From Bromus sterilis (taxonomy: Eukaryota; Streptophyta; Magnoliopsida; Poales; Poaceae): DNA of 64,000 nucleotides. The position numbers and the translations under genes are program-made. Below the pieces are notes generated by a model. That model was not told the origin of the DNA. It made no database searches and saw nothing but the letters and a program-made list of their open reading frames with translations. Shown piece by piece: positions 9,297 through 20,464 of this stretch. The stretch lies in assembly GCA_950022295.1 (NCBI GenBank), contig OX465598.1, positions 121,317,001 through 121,381,000 of the forward strand. Reading direction: 5' to 3'. Position 1 is the first letter of the stretch; every line of letters starts with the position of its first letter.

Positions 9297-11483
9297 CAAT
9301 TGTGGGCTGAGAGGGCATCTCAGTTACCAGTGCACAGCCCCATCAAAGAGAGACAACAGAGGCAAAGGAGGTTACAGAGGCAGCTACAGGGGAGATGGCA
9401 AGGGATACTATCGTGCAAGCAATAGCAGGGACGGAAGTGCTCCAAGTAGCTATAACAACTACAACCTCTACCAAGGAGAGGCCAGAGCGAATGTATCTAT
9501 CATGAGTGAGGGACAGTCCAGTTCTTCTCACAATCAAGACAAGAGAAATGAGCAACAGGTCAAGACAAGAGGAACGAATAGCAGGTAGAGACAACGTTTG
9601 GTGACTTTGCTCACTTTGTGTACTTTGATGAAGGTAATGAATCTGCATCTATTGTTGTTCCTGTTCCTAGGGCTGGTGTGGATTGGGTTTTAGACTCAGG
9701 GGCATCGAAACATGTAACTGGCAATATTAGAGAGATTGAATGTTATCAACAATACTCTCAATTGTACCATGGAACTATGCAAATTGCAGATGGTACTGCA
9801 CAACCTATTAAGGGGGTTGGGGTAGTGCAATGTACTCCAAGTATTAAGTTGAAATCAGTCTTGCATGTTCCAGCTTTCCCAGTTAATCTAGTTTCATTGA
9901 GCGCTTTGGTTGTTCAGCTAGATTGTGACATAGCTATTAACAAGCACCACTGTTTGATTCAGGAGATGGGAACTGGGAGGAGGCTTGGGGCAGGAACCAG
10001 GCATAGAGGACTATGGTACATGGATTGCCAAGAGGATGAGAAGACTATTGACATGGCTCTTGCGGCGATTGCGACATCGAAGGAAGTGTTAGCTATGATC
10101 CACCATTGTAGGTTTGGACATGTTTCTTTTGAGAAAATGAGGAACATTTTCCCTGATGTAATGAATGGTTTGGATAAAATCAAGTTAAGGTATGAGGCAT
10201 GTGAGTATGCTAAACACACTCGGACATCATATGTGAGTAAGGGGCTCAGGAGTATAGTCCCATTTGTGCTTGTTCATTCAGATGTTTGGACATGTCCATC
10301 AACTTCGATAAATGGAATGAAATATTTTATCACCTTCATTGATACTTGCATGACATGGATGCCGCATTCCTTCATTGATTGCAATACTTGCATGACATGG
10401 ATGTATCTAATGCGACATAAAGATGAGGTGTTTGAGTGTTTCAAGGACTTTTGTGCGTATGGTAAGACTCAGTTCAAGGTGCAGGTTCAAATGATAAGGA
10501 CTGATAGTGGGTAGAATATGTCAACAGAACGCTTGGAGGGTTCCTATTAGACCAAGGTATTCTGCATCAGACATCTTGCCCGGACACTCCCCCCCAAAAT
10601 GGCATGGCAGAGCGGAAAAATCGGCATATCCTTGAGGTGGCGCGCTCAATCATGTATGCTATGAATGTGCCAAAGTGTCTATGAGGCGAAGCCGTTTTAA
10701 CTGCAACCTATCTGATCAATCGCACACCATCTAGGATACTGGGTATGAAATCTCCTTGTGAACTTTTATTAGGAGGAAACAAATTTATTGTGCCACCAAA
10801 GGTTTCTGGATGTACTTGTTTTGTCAGGGATCATAGACCTGCGGTGAACAAATTGGATCCTCGAGCGGTGAAGTGCATCTTTATTGGCTATCCTTCTGGA
10901 CAGAGAGGGTATAAGTGTTGGAGTCCTTCTGATAGGCGCACTTTCGTGAGCATGGATGTAACATTTTGGGAATCTAATCCTTACTATGGTGGAAAACGGA
11001 ATTGAGCTTGGTGTTTGAATGTCTGGACCAGCCTGCGGTTGGTCCAGAGGGGGTGGGGAGAGGGTGTTGCAACCTCAAGTATCTGAAACAAGAGAAAGAA
11101 GATGAGGAAGAGGTCAAGAAGAAGTGATGCAGCAGGCAAGACCGCTAATTGTGGGAATTATACCCATGTTGTCGTTGTCTAGTGGAGAAGGTGAAACAGA
11201 AATGCATCGGGTTCAGCAGCAATCTGAGCAGCAGGGCATAGCACAGAAGCCACTGAAAGTCTACACCCATCGAGTTAGGGTAAATGAACCACAGGGGGAG
11301 CAAGCAGGAAATGAAAATGTGATTGAGGGGGAGTCACATCTAGAAAAAGAGGACTCATCCATGGAGATGCCAATTGCATTGAGGAAGGGAACTAGGGCTG
11401 CGGTTGCCAAACCTATGGAGAGATATGGGTTTGAACATAATATTAGGAATTATGTCAAAATATATCTTTCAAAGATTCACTAA
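9297..11483 (+). pseudogene. Copia A gag-protease-integrase remnant
   Basis: A partial gag knuckle (NCGLRGHLSYQC, about 9298-9335) precedes a basic gly/arg-rich tail. The protease motif WVLDSGASKHVTGN lies at about 9680-9725. The GAG-pre-integrase histidines (HHCRFGHVSFEKM, about 10100-10140) and integrase core residues (HSDVW, then a later IRTDSG) follow in one frame to a TAG at about 10512. Further integrase sequence (NGMAERKNRHILEVARS, then KCIFIGYPSGQRGYK) continues in shifted frames to about 11005. A 27-33-bp segment around 10335-10403 is duplicated in frame. The final part to 11483 is the variable linker before RT. Not functional. Confidence 0.88.
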
Positions 11484-11685
11484 AAAGACAGTTGCATTTA
11501 GGGGCCTTAGCTGGTGATCCGGGCTGAATTATGATGCTTTGTCGACATCATATAAAGTGTTCATTGCTTCTCTTCAAGCGGTGGTCATTCCTTCAGATTG
11601 GAAGAATGCAAAGAAGGACCCTAAGTGGTGTGATGCTATGCGAGAAGAACTAGAAGCGTTGAGAAAACAGAGAACGTGGGAGTTA

Positions 11686-12712
11686 GGGCCAGTTCTTTTG
11701 CTGTGATTTTGTACAATTGCTGTTTGGGGAATCATAATAACAAAAGAACTCATTTCAACCCCATGAATCATCTGCAGAATCATCAAAATCGTCAGTGCAA
11801 CGCAAAAGCACCTCCCACACCCGATTCTGGCGATTCTCGAGCCATCCCGCAAAAGAAAACCGTTCGCGTAGCGCCCTTGCCCTATTGAACGTTGTTATTT
11901 ATGGTCAAAATGCCCCTGCACAAGACGAAAGGAGCCCCCACTCGTCATCTCTCCAACCCATCGACTCAGCGCTCTCTCCTTGCATCAAGCGCTAGGTTAG
12001 CGCCGGCGACTCCGCCCCAGCGCAGCCAGATCCGCCGCCGTGAGGGCGCACGGCTCCGTCCCGTCAACCTCCGCCCCTTCCTGTCGACCTCCGCCGCGTC
12101 GACCACCGCACCGTCCCGCGTCAAGTCGCCGGCAGCCGTCCGCCACAAAGACAGGCCGCAATGCTGCTGCTGTCAACGGCGTGGTTCTCTGGTAAGCAAT
12201 CCTCTTCCCCAACCTCCGTGTTTCCTATTTCCTATACTCTGTTAATTAAATCAAAATTACTACCGATGCTAGGTACTTGTATGTGTTCACATAGATGGTA
12301 AATGAAAGATGGAAATTGATACTGATGCTAGCAAATTATTGTAGGATTTTTCACATGAACATGTTATTCCCCAATTTAGAATATATGCGTTGTACATTTT
12401 GCCTTGCAAATTCTATGAATTTTGTAGAGCTATGAAATCATGGCTGCTTAGTAAAAAAATTGCATACCTTAAAATGTTCATATATGGATGTTGTAGATGG
12501 AGAGAGTGAAGCATCCGAAAGCAATTTGGGATAGTGCGGCTCATTCCATTTTTATGGATGTGTGCGTAGAGGAGGTGCGAACAATTCATACAACAATCAC
12601 AGACTGGAATCACAGGAAAAGAACTGGATACTTGATTCTGTGGGCAGACGATTCTGTGGGCAGTTTCCCAGAATCAGATTCTAGAGAATCGTGAGTCGAA
12701 AAGAACTGGCCC
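11686..12712. mobile_element. PIF/Harbinger deletion derivative
   Basis: Terminal inverted repeats GGGCCAGTTCTTTT lie at both ends, with TTA duplicated at 11683-11685 and 12713-12715. Removing it restores the copia RT reading RTWELVELPAGKK. The interior has a GC-rich leader (about 11990-12190) ending at a splice-donor-like GGTAAGC, and an AT-rich stretch ending in an acceptor-like TTGTAG at 12496. A remnant of a SANT-type ORF then begins with ATG at 12497. This is the layout of an autonomous PIF/Harbinger ORF1 whose transposase has been deleted. Subterminal GATTCTGTGGGCAG repeats lie near 12637-12662. Confidence 0.88.
12497..12640 (+). pseudogene. Myb/SANT-like ORF1 remnant of the Harbinger element
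   Basis: The peptide starts MERVKHPKAIWDSAAHSIFM and continues DVCVEEVRTIHTTITDWN. It matches the shape of plant Myb/SANT-like domain proteins encoded as ORF1 by PIF/Harbinger elements: a tryptophan, then F-x-D-x-C-V-E-E-V, then a second tryptophan. Only the first helix region remains before the frame passes into the subterminal repeats. It is preceded by an intron-like segment. Known partner function: ORF1 helps the transposase bind DNA. Confidence 0.6.
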
Positions 12713-13848
12713 TTAGTTGAGCTGCCAGCAGGGAAGAAAACAGTGAGCTGCAAATGGGTTTATTCTGTCAAACAGAATCCTAAAGGTAAGATTGAGAGAT
12801 ACAAAGCCAGACTAGTTGCAAGAGGATATAGTCAAACCTATGGGATAGACTATGATGAAACATTTGCCTCGATAGCAAAAATGAACACTGTAAGGATATT
12901 AGTGTCATGTGCAGCCAACTTTGGATGGCCTTTGCATCAATTAGATGTGAAAAATGCTTTCTTGCATGGAGAACTGAAAGAGGAAGTGTATATGGAAGTC
13001 CCCCTAGATTGGACTCATCTAAAACTAAAGGCAAGGTGTGTAGATTGAAAAAGTCTTTGTATGGTCTAAAACAATCACCGAGAGCTTGGTTCGATAGATT
13101 CAGAAGGGTTGTGTGTGAAATGCGATACAAACAATGCAATAATGATCACACTATCTTCTACCGGCATCAGAATAGGAACATTGTCATTCTTGCATTCTAT
13201 GTGGATGATATAATCATAACTGGAGACGATGGGACAGAGATAGCAAGGTTAAAGGAGTGTCTTGGAAGGGCATTTGAAGTAAAGGATCTTGGATAGATGA
13301 AGTACTTTCTAGGTATTGAGATTGCAAGATCAGCCAAAGGGATAGCCTTGTCTCAACGCAAGTACACCTTAGACCTCCTCAGTGATATGGGAATGTAGAG
13401 TGTCGAGCTGCTACTACCCCAATTGATCAAAACCATAAGGTAACAACTCAATCTGGAGATCTAGTGGATAAGGAGAAATACCAAAGACTGGTGGGGCATT
13501 TACTATACCTGTGTCACACAAGGCCTGACATTGCCTATGTTGTGAGCAGAGTGAGTAGGTATGTACATGAGCCCAGAAGTGGACATGTGAAGGCAACACA
13601 CAAAAATCTGAAGTATTTGAAGGGAACTCCAAGAAAAAGGTTGTGGTTCGAAGGGAATGGCCACTTGGTAGTTGATGGGTATAGTGATGCAGACTGGGCA
13701 AGTTGCCTGGATGATCGTCGATCAACATCTGGGTAGCAGAATATAGAGCCATGTCTCAAGGGTTAAGTGAGATGTTGTGGGTGAGAAATCTCCTAAGCGA
13801 ATTAAAATTGCTAAGAGAAGGAACTCTGAATGTCTGATGTGACAATAG

Positions 13849-14170
13849 TGTGAGAGTAATCCTTGCTTAGGAATTAAGTCAGTAGCTTCTAGAATGTACT
13901 AGTACTACTGTAGGTAAAACTGGTAGAATGTACTAGTACTACTGTATGTAAATCTTAGGCTAGGATAGCAGTAGCAAACTCTGGTTAGCTGTAGAAAGCT
14001 CTAGAAAGCTGCATGTAGTAAGATGTTCACAGAAAGCTCTAGAAAGCTGACTGTAGAAATCTGTGAGGTCCAAACCGACCTTGTACTCCTATATATACCC
14101 ACTATGTAATACAAGTTGTAGCAGCTTGAGCAGCATACAGAAAACACCTTTCCACATAGCTAGTCTAACA
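13849..14170 (+). repeat. 5' LTR of copia B
   Basis: Differs from the 3' LTR at roughly a dozen positions by eye. It contains an internal near-repeat (TAGAATGTACTAGTACTACT occurs twice, 34 bp apart) and several AGCTCTAGAAAG copies. A TATATATA box lies at about 14090-14097. Confidence 0.93.
14090..14097 (+). promoter_or_regulatory. TATA box of the copia B LTR
   Basis: TATATATA in the context CTCCTATATATACCCAC, about 75 bp before the LTR end and conserved in the 3' LTR at about 19950. The position fits U3/R of a short copia LTR. Confidence 0.6.
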
Positions 14171-14172
14171 TT

Positions 14173-14185
14173 TGGTAACAGAGCC
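14173..14185 (+). other. Primer-binding site of copia B
   Basis: TGGTAACAGAGCC, three bases after the LTR end, differs by one base from TGGTATCAGAGC, the complement of the initiator tRNA-Met 3' end. A leader of about 1 kb without a supported gene follows. It includes CCGATC-type repeats and a segment with CACTGTTC(A/G)GTACTCCGGA repeats at 14667-14715. Confidence 0.85.
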
Positions 14186-15233
14186 AGGTTGGCAAGGAGA
14201 GGAGAGGATTGTCGTGGGAATGACCCCCGGGTAGGGTCACCCAGGAGAAACATTACTTCAGAGCAAAGATCACCGATCTAATGATCGCCGATCTAAGTGA
14301 GGCCGAGCTAATTTGGGCCGGCCTGAAGATCATCACTCGGAGAAAGGCCGATCTAATCAAGGCCGACCTGAGGATCACCGATCCACAGCAAGACAAGCAA
14401 GCACAAGATAGATCTCCAGTGGGCCGAACTGGTTAGGTCGGAGGCCGATTGCTCCAAGAGAGCGCAATCGGCCTCACCTAAGTCCATTCGGCCGAAGAGG
14501 ACATAGCAACATCCGAGCTAATACAAAGAGTTGACTAAATCCCAGGTCGGACACCTGGTACAAGCTCATCAATGCGCAATCCCAGAAGATCCGGGCTGTC
14601 AGGGGCGTGTTGTCCCCTCCAGCACCGATCACGCGGACAAGCCGACAAAACCGAGCTCCCAACTCCACTGTTCAGTACTCCGGACCACTGTTCGGTACTC
14701 CGGATCACTGTTCAGTACGCAGGGGCACTATTCACTACGCAAGACCTACAAGCCAACGGTATGGAGAGCCGCAAGTCTACTCCGGGTCATCCGGGGAGCA
14801 CACGTCATGAGGGTCCCAGCTCTAGTCTGAGGCTGGCAGTTGGGTCCTCCCCTGTTGTACATTTACCTTTGTACCCCGGGCTCGGCCTATAAGAGCCCCG
14901 GGTACCCCTCCTGCGTGGGGGACGACGGAGCACTTATTACACTTCACCCACCAGAGAGAGCCAGGAGAGAGTTGTGCCTAGAGCCCTCTTCCCCTTCCTC
15001 TCATACAGCTCAAGGAGCATTCATTGTAGCCAGAGTTAGTGCTTATAGCTAGCTCGGCAAGACTAGGGGTGTTATCTCTACGGAGAGCCCCGAACCTGGG
15101 TAAATCACGGTGTCTCACTGTGTTTGTCCCCACTCTTGATTCCGGCACCATCGACACTCACCCCGGTTTGTCCCTCTCTTTAGCCATCCCCATGGCATCT
15201 GCCGTTACCAAACGACGAGAAGGATCCTGAGAG

Positions 15234-16478
15234 ATGTCAGCTCCACTTGAGCAGGGTGTTGCGGGCAGTGCATCTATCCAGTCGCGATGCCGTTCCCCTT
15301 CACCACCACCGAGACGACCGCGCCACCGCGACGCTGGAAGGCGCGAGGTTGTCGTCGAGCGCGTCGTGAAGGAAGTCGGCGGCGGAAATTACCCCATGCT
15401 GACGGGGACGAACTACTCCGAATGGAGCCTGCTCATGAAGGTGAAGTTGCAGGCTCGGGGCATTTGGGATGCTATCGAGCTCGGCGTCGATGACTTCCGC
15501 GAAGATCGAATGGCGCTGGAGGCCATCTTGCAAGCGGTACCACCAGAAATGATTGCTGGTTTGGCTGTCAAGCGGACAGCAAAGGAGGCGTGGGAGGCGA
15601 TTCAAGCCATGCGCGTTGGTTCAGACCGCGTACGGAAGGGCAACGTGCGGCAGCTGAAGAAGGAATTTGAGATGATCTCGTTCTGCGATGGGGAGTCCGT
15701 TGATGATTTCGCGTTGCGCCTCACCAACCTCGTCACAAGCCTCGCCACGCTCGAAGCACCTATCGATGAAACTTAAGTCGTCGAGAAGTTCTTGCGAGTT
15801 GTCCCACCTAGGCTGTCGCAGATAGCCCTTGCAATCGAGACCCTCCTTGACACTACTGATATGTCGTTGGAGGAAGTCACTGGTCAGTTGAAGGCAGCAG
15901 AGGACCGTCTTGAGTCACCGAAGCCGCTTCGTGAGCAGGGCAAGCTTCTACTCACCGAGGATCAGTGGCAACAAAAGATGAAGGAGCGCCAAGGAGGCAG
16001 CTCCTCCAGGCCTGCGCGGGGCAAGGCACAACAACGACGTCGGCCACCGCGTAAGAAGGGTGGAGAAGGCGGCAGAGACCGTGCAGGAGCTAGGGACTAC
16101 CAGCGCGATGACACATGCCGCAATTGTGGCTGCCGTGGGCATTGGGCCAAGGACTGCTGGCAGCCCAAGAGAAATGGAAACAGGGCATACTTGGCCCAAG
16201 CAGAGGAAGATGATGAGGAGCCTGCTCTCCTCATGGCACAGGTCAGCGAAACTACTCCTGCCCTGGCCTTGACGGTGCAGCAAAGTGAAGCTCTTGCCCA
16301 TGTCATGAAGGCGCAACAGAGCGTCGCTCCAGCCGCAGCAATGGTGGTTCAGCAAAGCGTCGCTCCAGCCCCAACCATAGTGCTGAAGGACATCTCTACA
16401 CCTCCAGAGCAAGCCCCACTTCACATCGACGAACCGGAGGCAAAAGCCTACCTCGGGACGAGCAGCGACGATGAGTGA
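15234..16478 (+). pseudogene. Copia B gag
   Basis: The frame opens with MSAPLEQGVAGSAS and holds a gag segment typical of plant copia elements (GNYPMLTGTNYSEWSLLMKV, about residues 51-70). A TAA at about 15774-15776 stops it after APIDET. Reading continues in frame with VVEKFLRVVPPRLSQI and reaches a CCHC knuckle (CRNCGCRGHWAKDC, about 16117-16158). The tail is a repeated VQQS-rich stretch. A TGA at about 16476-16478 separates it from protease. One in-frame stop inside the capsid region makes it inactive unless read through. Confidence 0.9.
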
Positions 16479-19400
16479 ATCGAGGGCTGGTACCTTGACA
16501 CCGGCGCCACAAATCACATGACGGGCCGTGCCGACGCCTTCTCTGAAATTGATCAAACGGTCACCGGCACCGTCAGATTCGGCGATGGCTCAGTTGTCAA
16601 AATCAAGGGAGTCGGCACCATCATCTTCGCTGGCAAAAACGGCGAACACAAGGCTCTCAGCGGCGTCTACTACATCCCACGCCTGAAGAACTCGATTATC
16701 AGCATTGTTCAGCTTGACGAGGGCGACGCAAGCATGCTGATCAGGAGAGGTGTGCTTCGCATATGGGACCAGCAAGGTCAACTCCTTGTTCGGGTTAGGC
16801 GCGGCCAGAATCGTCTCTACGTCATCTATCTTGAGGTTGCCCGACCAATCTGTCTCTCTGCCCACCGTGATGATGTTGCTTGGCGCTGGCATGAGCGATT
16901 TGGGCATCTCAATTTTGATGCTTTGGAGAAAATGGGACGCCCCGACATGGCACGTGGGCTGCCACGGCTGGAGCATGTGGAGCAGTTTTGCGACACGTGC
17001 GTCATCACCAAGCATCACCGCAGCGCATTCCCTCGGCAAGCAAGGTACCGCGCACTAGAGCTACTTGAGCTCGTCCATGGGGACCTCTGCGGTCCTATCT
17101 CGCCGGCAACACCCGGAGGCCGGCGCTATTTTTTGTTGTTGGTGGATGACGCCACTCGCTACATGTGGGTGATGCTCCTGGCAGCCAAGAACAACGCACC
17201 GAAAGCCATCAAAAGAGTTCAGGCAGCAGCAGAAGCTCAAAGCGGACGCAAACTACGTGTGTTCCGCACCGATAACGGCGGCGAGTTCACCTCGACGGAG
17301 TTTGCCGCCTACTGTGCTGACGAAGGAATCCAACGCCACTTCTCCGCTCCGTGCGCCCTGCAGCAGAATGGTGTCGTCGAGCGGCGGAATCAGACGATGG
17401 TGGCAATGGCGCGTGCTCTGCTGAAACAGAGGAGTATGCCAGCTGAATTTTGGGGGGGGGAGGCAGTGAGCACTGTTGTTTTCCTGCTGAACCGAGCTCC
17501 CACCAAATCCCTCACCGGAAAGACGCCTTATGAGGCATGGCATGGCCGTAAGCTGTCCACTACCTTCGCACCTTTGGGTGTTTGGCGTATGTCAAGGAAT
17601 AGGGGAACCTACGAAAGCTTGATGACCGCAGCTCCCCCGCTGTCTTCATCGGCTACGAGGAAGGAGTAAAGGCTTACAGGCTGCTGGACCCAACAACAAG
17701 GCGTGTCCACATCGCCCGTGATGTTATCTTTGATGAAGAACATGGCTGGGATAGGGCAGCAAAAGGCAGCAAATATTCTGGCAGCAATTTTGACATAGAG
17801 TACATCATCAGGACGCTCAATCGGATGTCCAGTTCAGGAGAAGACGAACCTGCATCATCGAGACATGCGGATCAAGGCACCTGAACCAGTGCACCGCCAT
17901 CACCTCCATTTGCTCCAGCAAGTGTTGCAACGCCGGCAACTCCAGAATGTGTCACGCCACCAGAAGATGATGATGATCGACTCGATGTTGCACATAGCGA
18001 CACACCAGTTCGCTATCGCATGGTCGAGAATCTGATTGGAGAAGAACCAGTGCCCGGGCTTGCACCGCGCAACCTCGACTCTGAGCTACACTTGACCAGC
18101 ACGGGGGAGCCGTGCTCATTTGAAGAAGCTGAGCGTGACAAGGCTTGGCAGGCAGCCATGCGCGAGGAAATCGAGGCGGTAGAGCGAAACAGGACATGGG
18201 AGCTCGTGGATCTTCCACACGGGCTTCGACCAATAGGCCTCAAATGGGTCTATAAGTTGAAGAGAAATGAAGCCGGCAAAGTAATCAAACATAAAGCGAG
18301 GTCGGTCACCCACGGCTTTGTCCAACAAGCCCGCATTGACTTTGATGAAGTCTTTCTCAATGGAGAACTAAATGAGGAAGTCTATGTGAAGCAGCCCAGG
18401 AGGAGTGGCTCGCATGGATTCAACCCGCTGTTGCTTGCTCTGGCTGCCCAGGAGGGGTGGCCTGTCCACCACATGGACGTGAAATCAGCCTTTCTCAATG
18501 GAGAACTAAATGAGGAAGTCTATGTGAAGCAGCCACCCGGTTTCGTCGTCCAAGGAGAAAAAGGAAAGGTTCTGCGGCTACGCAAGGCCCTCTATGGCCT
18601 GCGACAGGCACCACGAGCATGGAACGTGAAGCTTGATTGCACACTCAAAGAAATGGGCTTCAAACAGAGCGACCACGAGCATATATTCTACCGACGCACC
18701 AATGGTGATACAACATTGCTCGTTGGAGTATATGTGGATGATCTGATCATCACAGGTTCATCCAAGGGAGCAATAGAGAGTTTCAAGGATGAGATGAAGA
18801 CAAAATTCTAGATGAGTGACCTTGGATTGTTGTCATTCTATCTCGGAACTGAAGTCCAGCAGCACGGTGACGGCATCACCCTATGTCAGGCACACTATGC
18901 CTCACGCATCCTTCAGCTAGGAGGAATGGAAGGTTGCAATTCTGCACATACTCCAATGGAGGCGCGGCTCAAGCTGAGCCGTGAGAGTACAGAAGAAAAG
19001 GTGGACCCTACGGAGTACCGACGGATCGTTGGCAGCCTTCGCTACCTCGTCCACACCAGGCCAGACCTGGCCTTCGCTGTTGGGTTCGTCAGTCGATTCA
19101 TGGAACGACCCATGAAGGAGCACATGATGGATATGAAGAGAATTATTCGCTACGTTGCTGGCACGACCCACTATGGTCTTCACGACAGGCTAAAGACAAA
19201 GGAGGCAGAACTGATTGGCTATAGCGATAGTGACCTCGCTGGAGACATTGACACCAGGAAGAGCACGACTAACTCACTATTCTTCCTTGGCAACTGCTTG
19301 GTAAGTTGGCAATCTCTCAAGCAAAGAGTCGTTGCTGTGTCTTCCTGTGAGGCAGAGTATGTGGCAGCCACAACCGCAGCAACCCAAGGAATTTGGCTGG

Positions 19401-19633
19401 CTCGACTGCTTGGGGAACTTCAAGGAAGAAAAGTTGAGACAGTTGAACTAAAGGTGGATAGCAAGTCTGCCATAGCATTAGCCAAAAATACAGTCTTCCA
19501 CGAACGCAGCAAACATATCGATCTTCGGTACCACTTCATCAGAGGATGCGTGGAAGATGGAAGCATCAGCATCAGCTTCATCAAAACATCAGCTCAGCTC
19601 GCTGACATTTTGACAAAATCGTTGGGCGAGTGA
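16479..19633 (+). pseudogene. Copia B pol: protease, integrase, RT, RNase H
   Basis: Protease (GWYLDTGATNHMTGRADAF, from about 16488), GAG-pre-integrase (WHERFGHLNFDALEKM) and integrase (HGDLCGPI, FRTDNGGEF, NGVVERRNQTM) share one frame to about 17560. There a frameshift follows KLSTTFAPLGV. RT resumes from about 18020 (WKWVYKLK-like motif, then VYVDDLIITGSS at about 18727-18762). A TAG at about 18809-18811 precedes MSDLGLLSFYLGTEV. RNase H (SCEAEYVAATTAATQGIWLA, KHIDLRYHFIR) runs to 19633. A 44-bp segment is present twice in RT (18353-18396 and 18491-18534), replacing the expected APVAR region. Confidence 0.93.
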
Positions 19634-19710
19634 AATTTCAGGATCTGCGTGCTCGAATTGGGATGATTCAGATCAAGCCAAGCTTGAAGAGCAAGGATTA
19701 GGGGGAGAAT

Positions 19711-20030
19711 TGTGAGAGAATCCTTGCTTAGGAATTAAGTCAGTAGCTTCTAGAATGTACTAGTACTACTGTAGGTAAAACTGGTAGAATGTACTAGTAC
19801 TACTGTATGTAAATCTTAGGCTAGGATAGCAGTAGCAAACTCTGATTAGCTGTAGAAAGCTCTAGAAAGCTACCTGTAGTAAGATGTTCATACAAAGCTC
19901 TAGAAAGTTGGTTGTAGAAATCTGTGAGGTCCAAACCGACCTTGTACTCCTATATATACCCACTATTTAATACAAGTTGTAGCAGCTTGAGCAGCATACA
20001 GAAAACACCTTCCCACATAGCAGTCTAACA
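19711..20030 (+). repeat. 3' LTR of copia B
   Basis: 320 bp, starts TGTGAGAGAATCC and ends TCTAACA directly before the AATAG duplication. It aligns end to end with 13849-14170. Confidence 0.94.
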
Positions 20031-20035
20031 AATAG

Positions 20036-20261
20036 GTCTGCTATATGCATAGCTAACAATCCGGTGCAACATGACAGAACTAAGCATGTAGACATTGATC
20101 GATTCTTCATCAAAGAAAAGCTTCCTGCTGGGGTTATAAAGATTGAGTATGTGCACACAGGCCAACAGATAGCAGACTGCTTGACAAAAGGTTTGGCAGC
20201 AAAGGAATGCAACCTAGCTTGTGACAAGATGGGAATGATATACATCTATCACCCCTCTTGA
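20036..20261 (+). pseudogene. Copia A RNase H C-terminus
   Basis: Continues the copia A frame cut at 13843. The motifs RTKHVDIDRFFIKEKL and VHTGQQIADCLTKGLAAKE are the conserved C-terminal RNase H signature of plant copia elements. The frame ends with a TGA at about 20259-20261, overlapping the polypurine tract. Confidence 0.9.
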
Positions 20262-20268
20262 GGGGGAG

Positions 20269-20464
20269 TGTTAAAGTGGGTTGTTGCCCCTTGTGACATG
20301 TTGAACTGTTATGGGCTGACTATCTCATCTCCACTTAAGCCCATAAGGCCTAGCCCATACCTTGACCTAGAAGAGGTGGTGCAGCCATCCAGGTGGTGTA
20401 TAAAAGCACACAGATCACACACACCCAGCCGCCAGGGAAACTGAGGTGAGGTTCCAGCTCAACA
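20269..20464 (+). repeat. 3' LTR (or part) of copia A
   Basis: Starts TGTTAAAGTGGG directly after the purine tract and includes a TATAAAA box at 20399-20405. The suggested end is CTCAACA at 20464, because gypsy gag-like sequence follows. No partner LTR exists in the window, so the right border is a guess. Confidence 0.55.

Larger units (their letters stand above)
11574..13843 (+). pseudogene. Copia A reverse transcriptase and RNase H (split)
   Basis: The RT begins before the Harbinger-like insertion (KKDPKWCDAMREELEAL, about 11610-11660) and resumes after it (CKWVYSVKQNPKGKIERYKA, from 12749). Later motifs are RLVARGYSQTYGIDYDETFA, QLDVKNAFLHGELKEEVYME, KSLYGLKQSPRAWF and FYVDDIIITGDD, where YVDD is the catalytic motif. 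RNase H-connection motifs (RLVGHLLYLCHTRPDIAYVV, about 13485-13545) follow. The frame breaks near 13000, 13296 and 13735. The RNase H coding sequence is cut at 13843 by copia B and resumes at 20036. Confidence 0.9.
13849..20030 (+). mobile_element. Complete Ty1/copia retrotransposon (copia B), degenerate coding
   Basis: The 322-bp and 320-bp LTRs (13849-14170 and 19711-20030) start TGTGAGAG and end TCTAACA. AATAG is duplicated at 13844-13848 and 20031-20035. A tRNA-Met-type primer site (TGGTAACAGAGCC, 14173-14185) follows the 5' LTR, and a purine tract (GGATTAGGGGGAGAAT) precedes the 3' LTR. Gag, protease, integrase, RT and RNase H are all present, but stops and one frameshift break them. It inserted in the RNase H region of copia A, whose codons continue exactly across the duplication. 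Confidence 0.95.
9297..20464 (+). mobile_element. 5'-truncated Ty1/copia element (copia A) with nested insertions
   Basis: Gag knuckle, protease, integrase, RT and RNase H lie in copia order on the plus strand. They are interrupted by a Harbinger-like element (11686-12712) and a complete copia (13849-20030). The 3' end has a polypurine tract (TTGAGGGGGAG, 20258-20268) and an LTR-like sequence starting TGTTAAAGTGGG at 20269. No 5' LTR or gag N-terminus exists at the left junction, where copia gag starts abruptly inside gypsy gag. The 5' end was therefore lost at or after insertion, and no target duplication can be seen. Confidence 0.85.
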
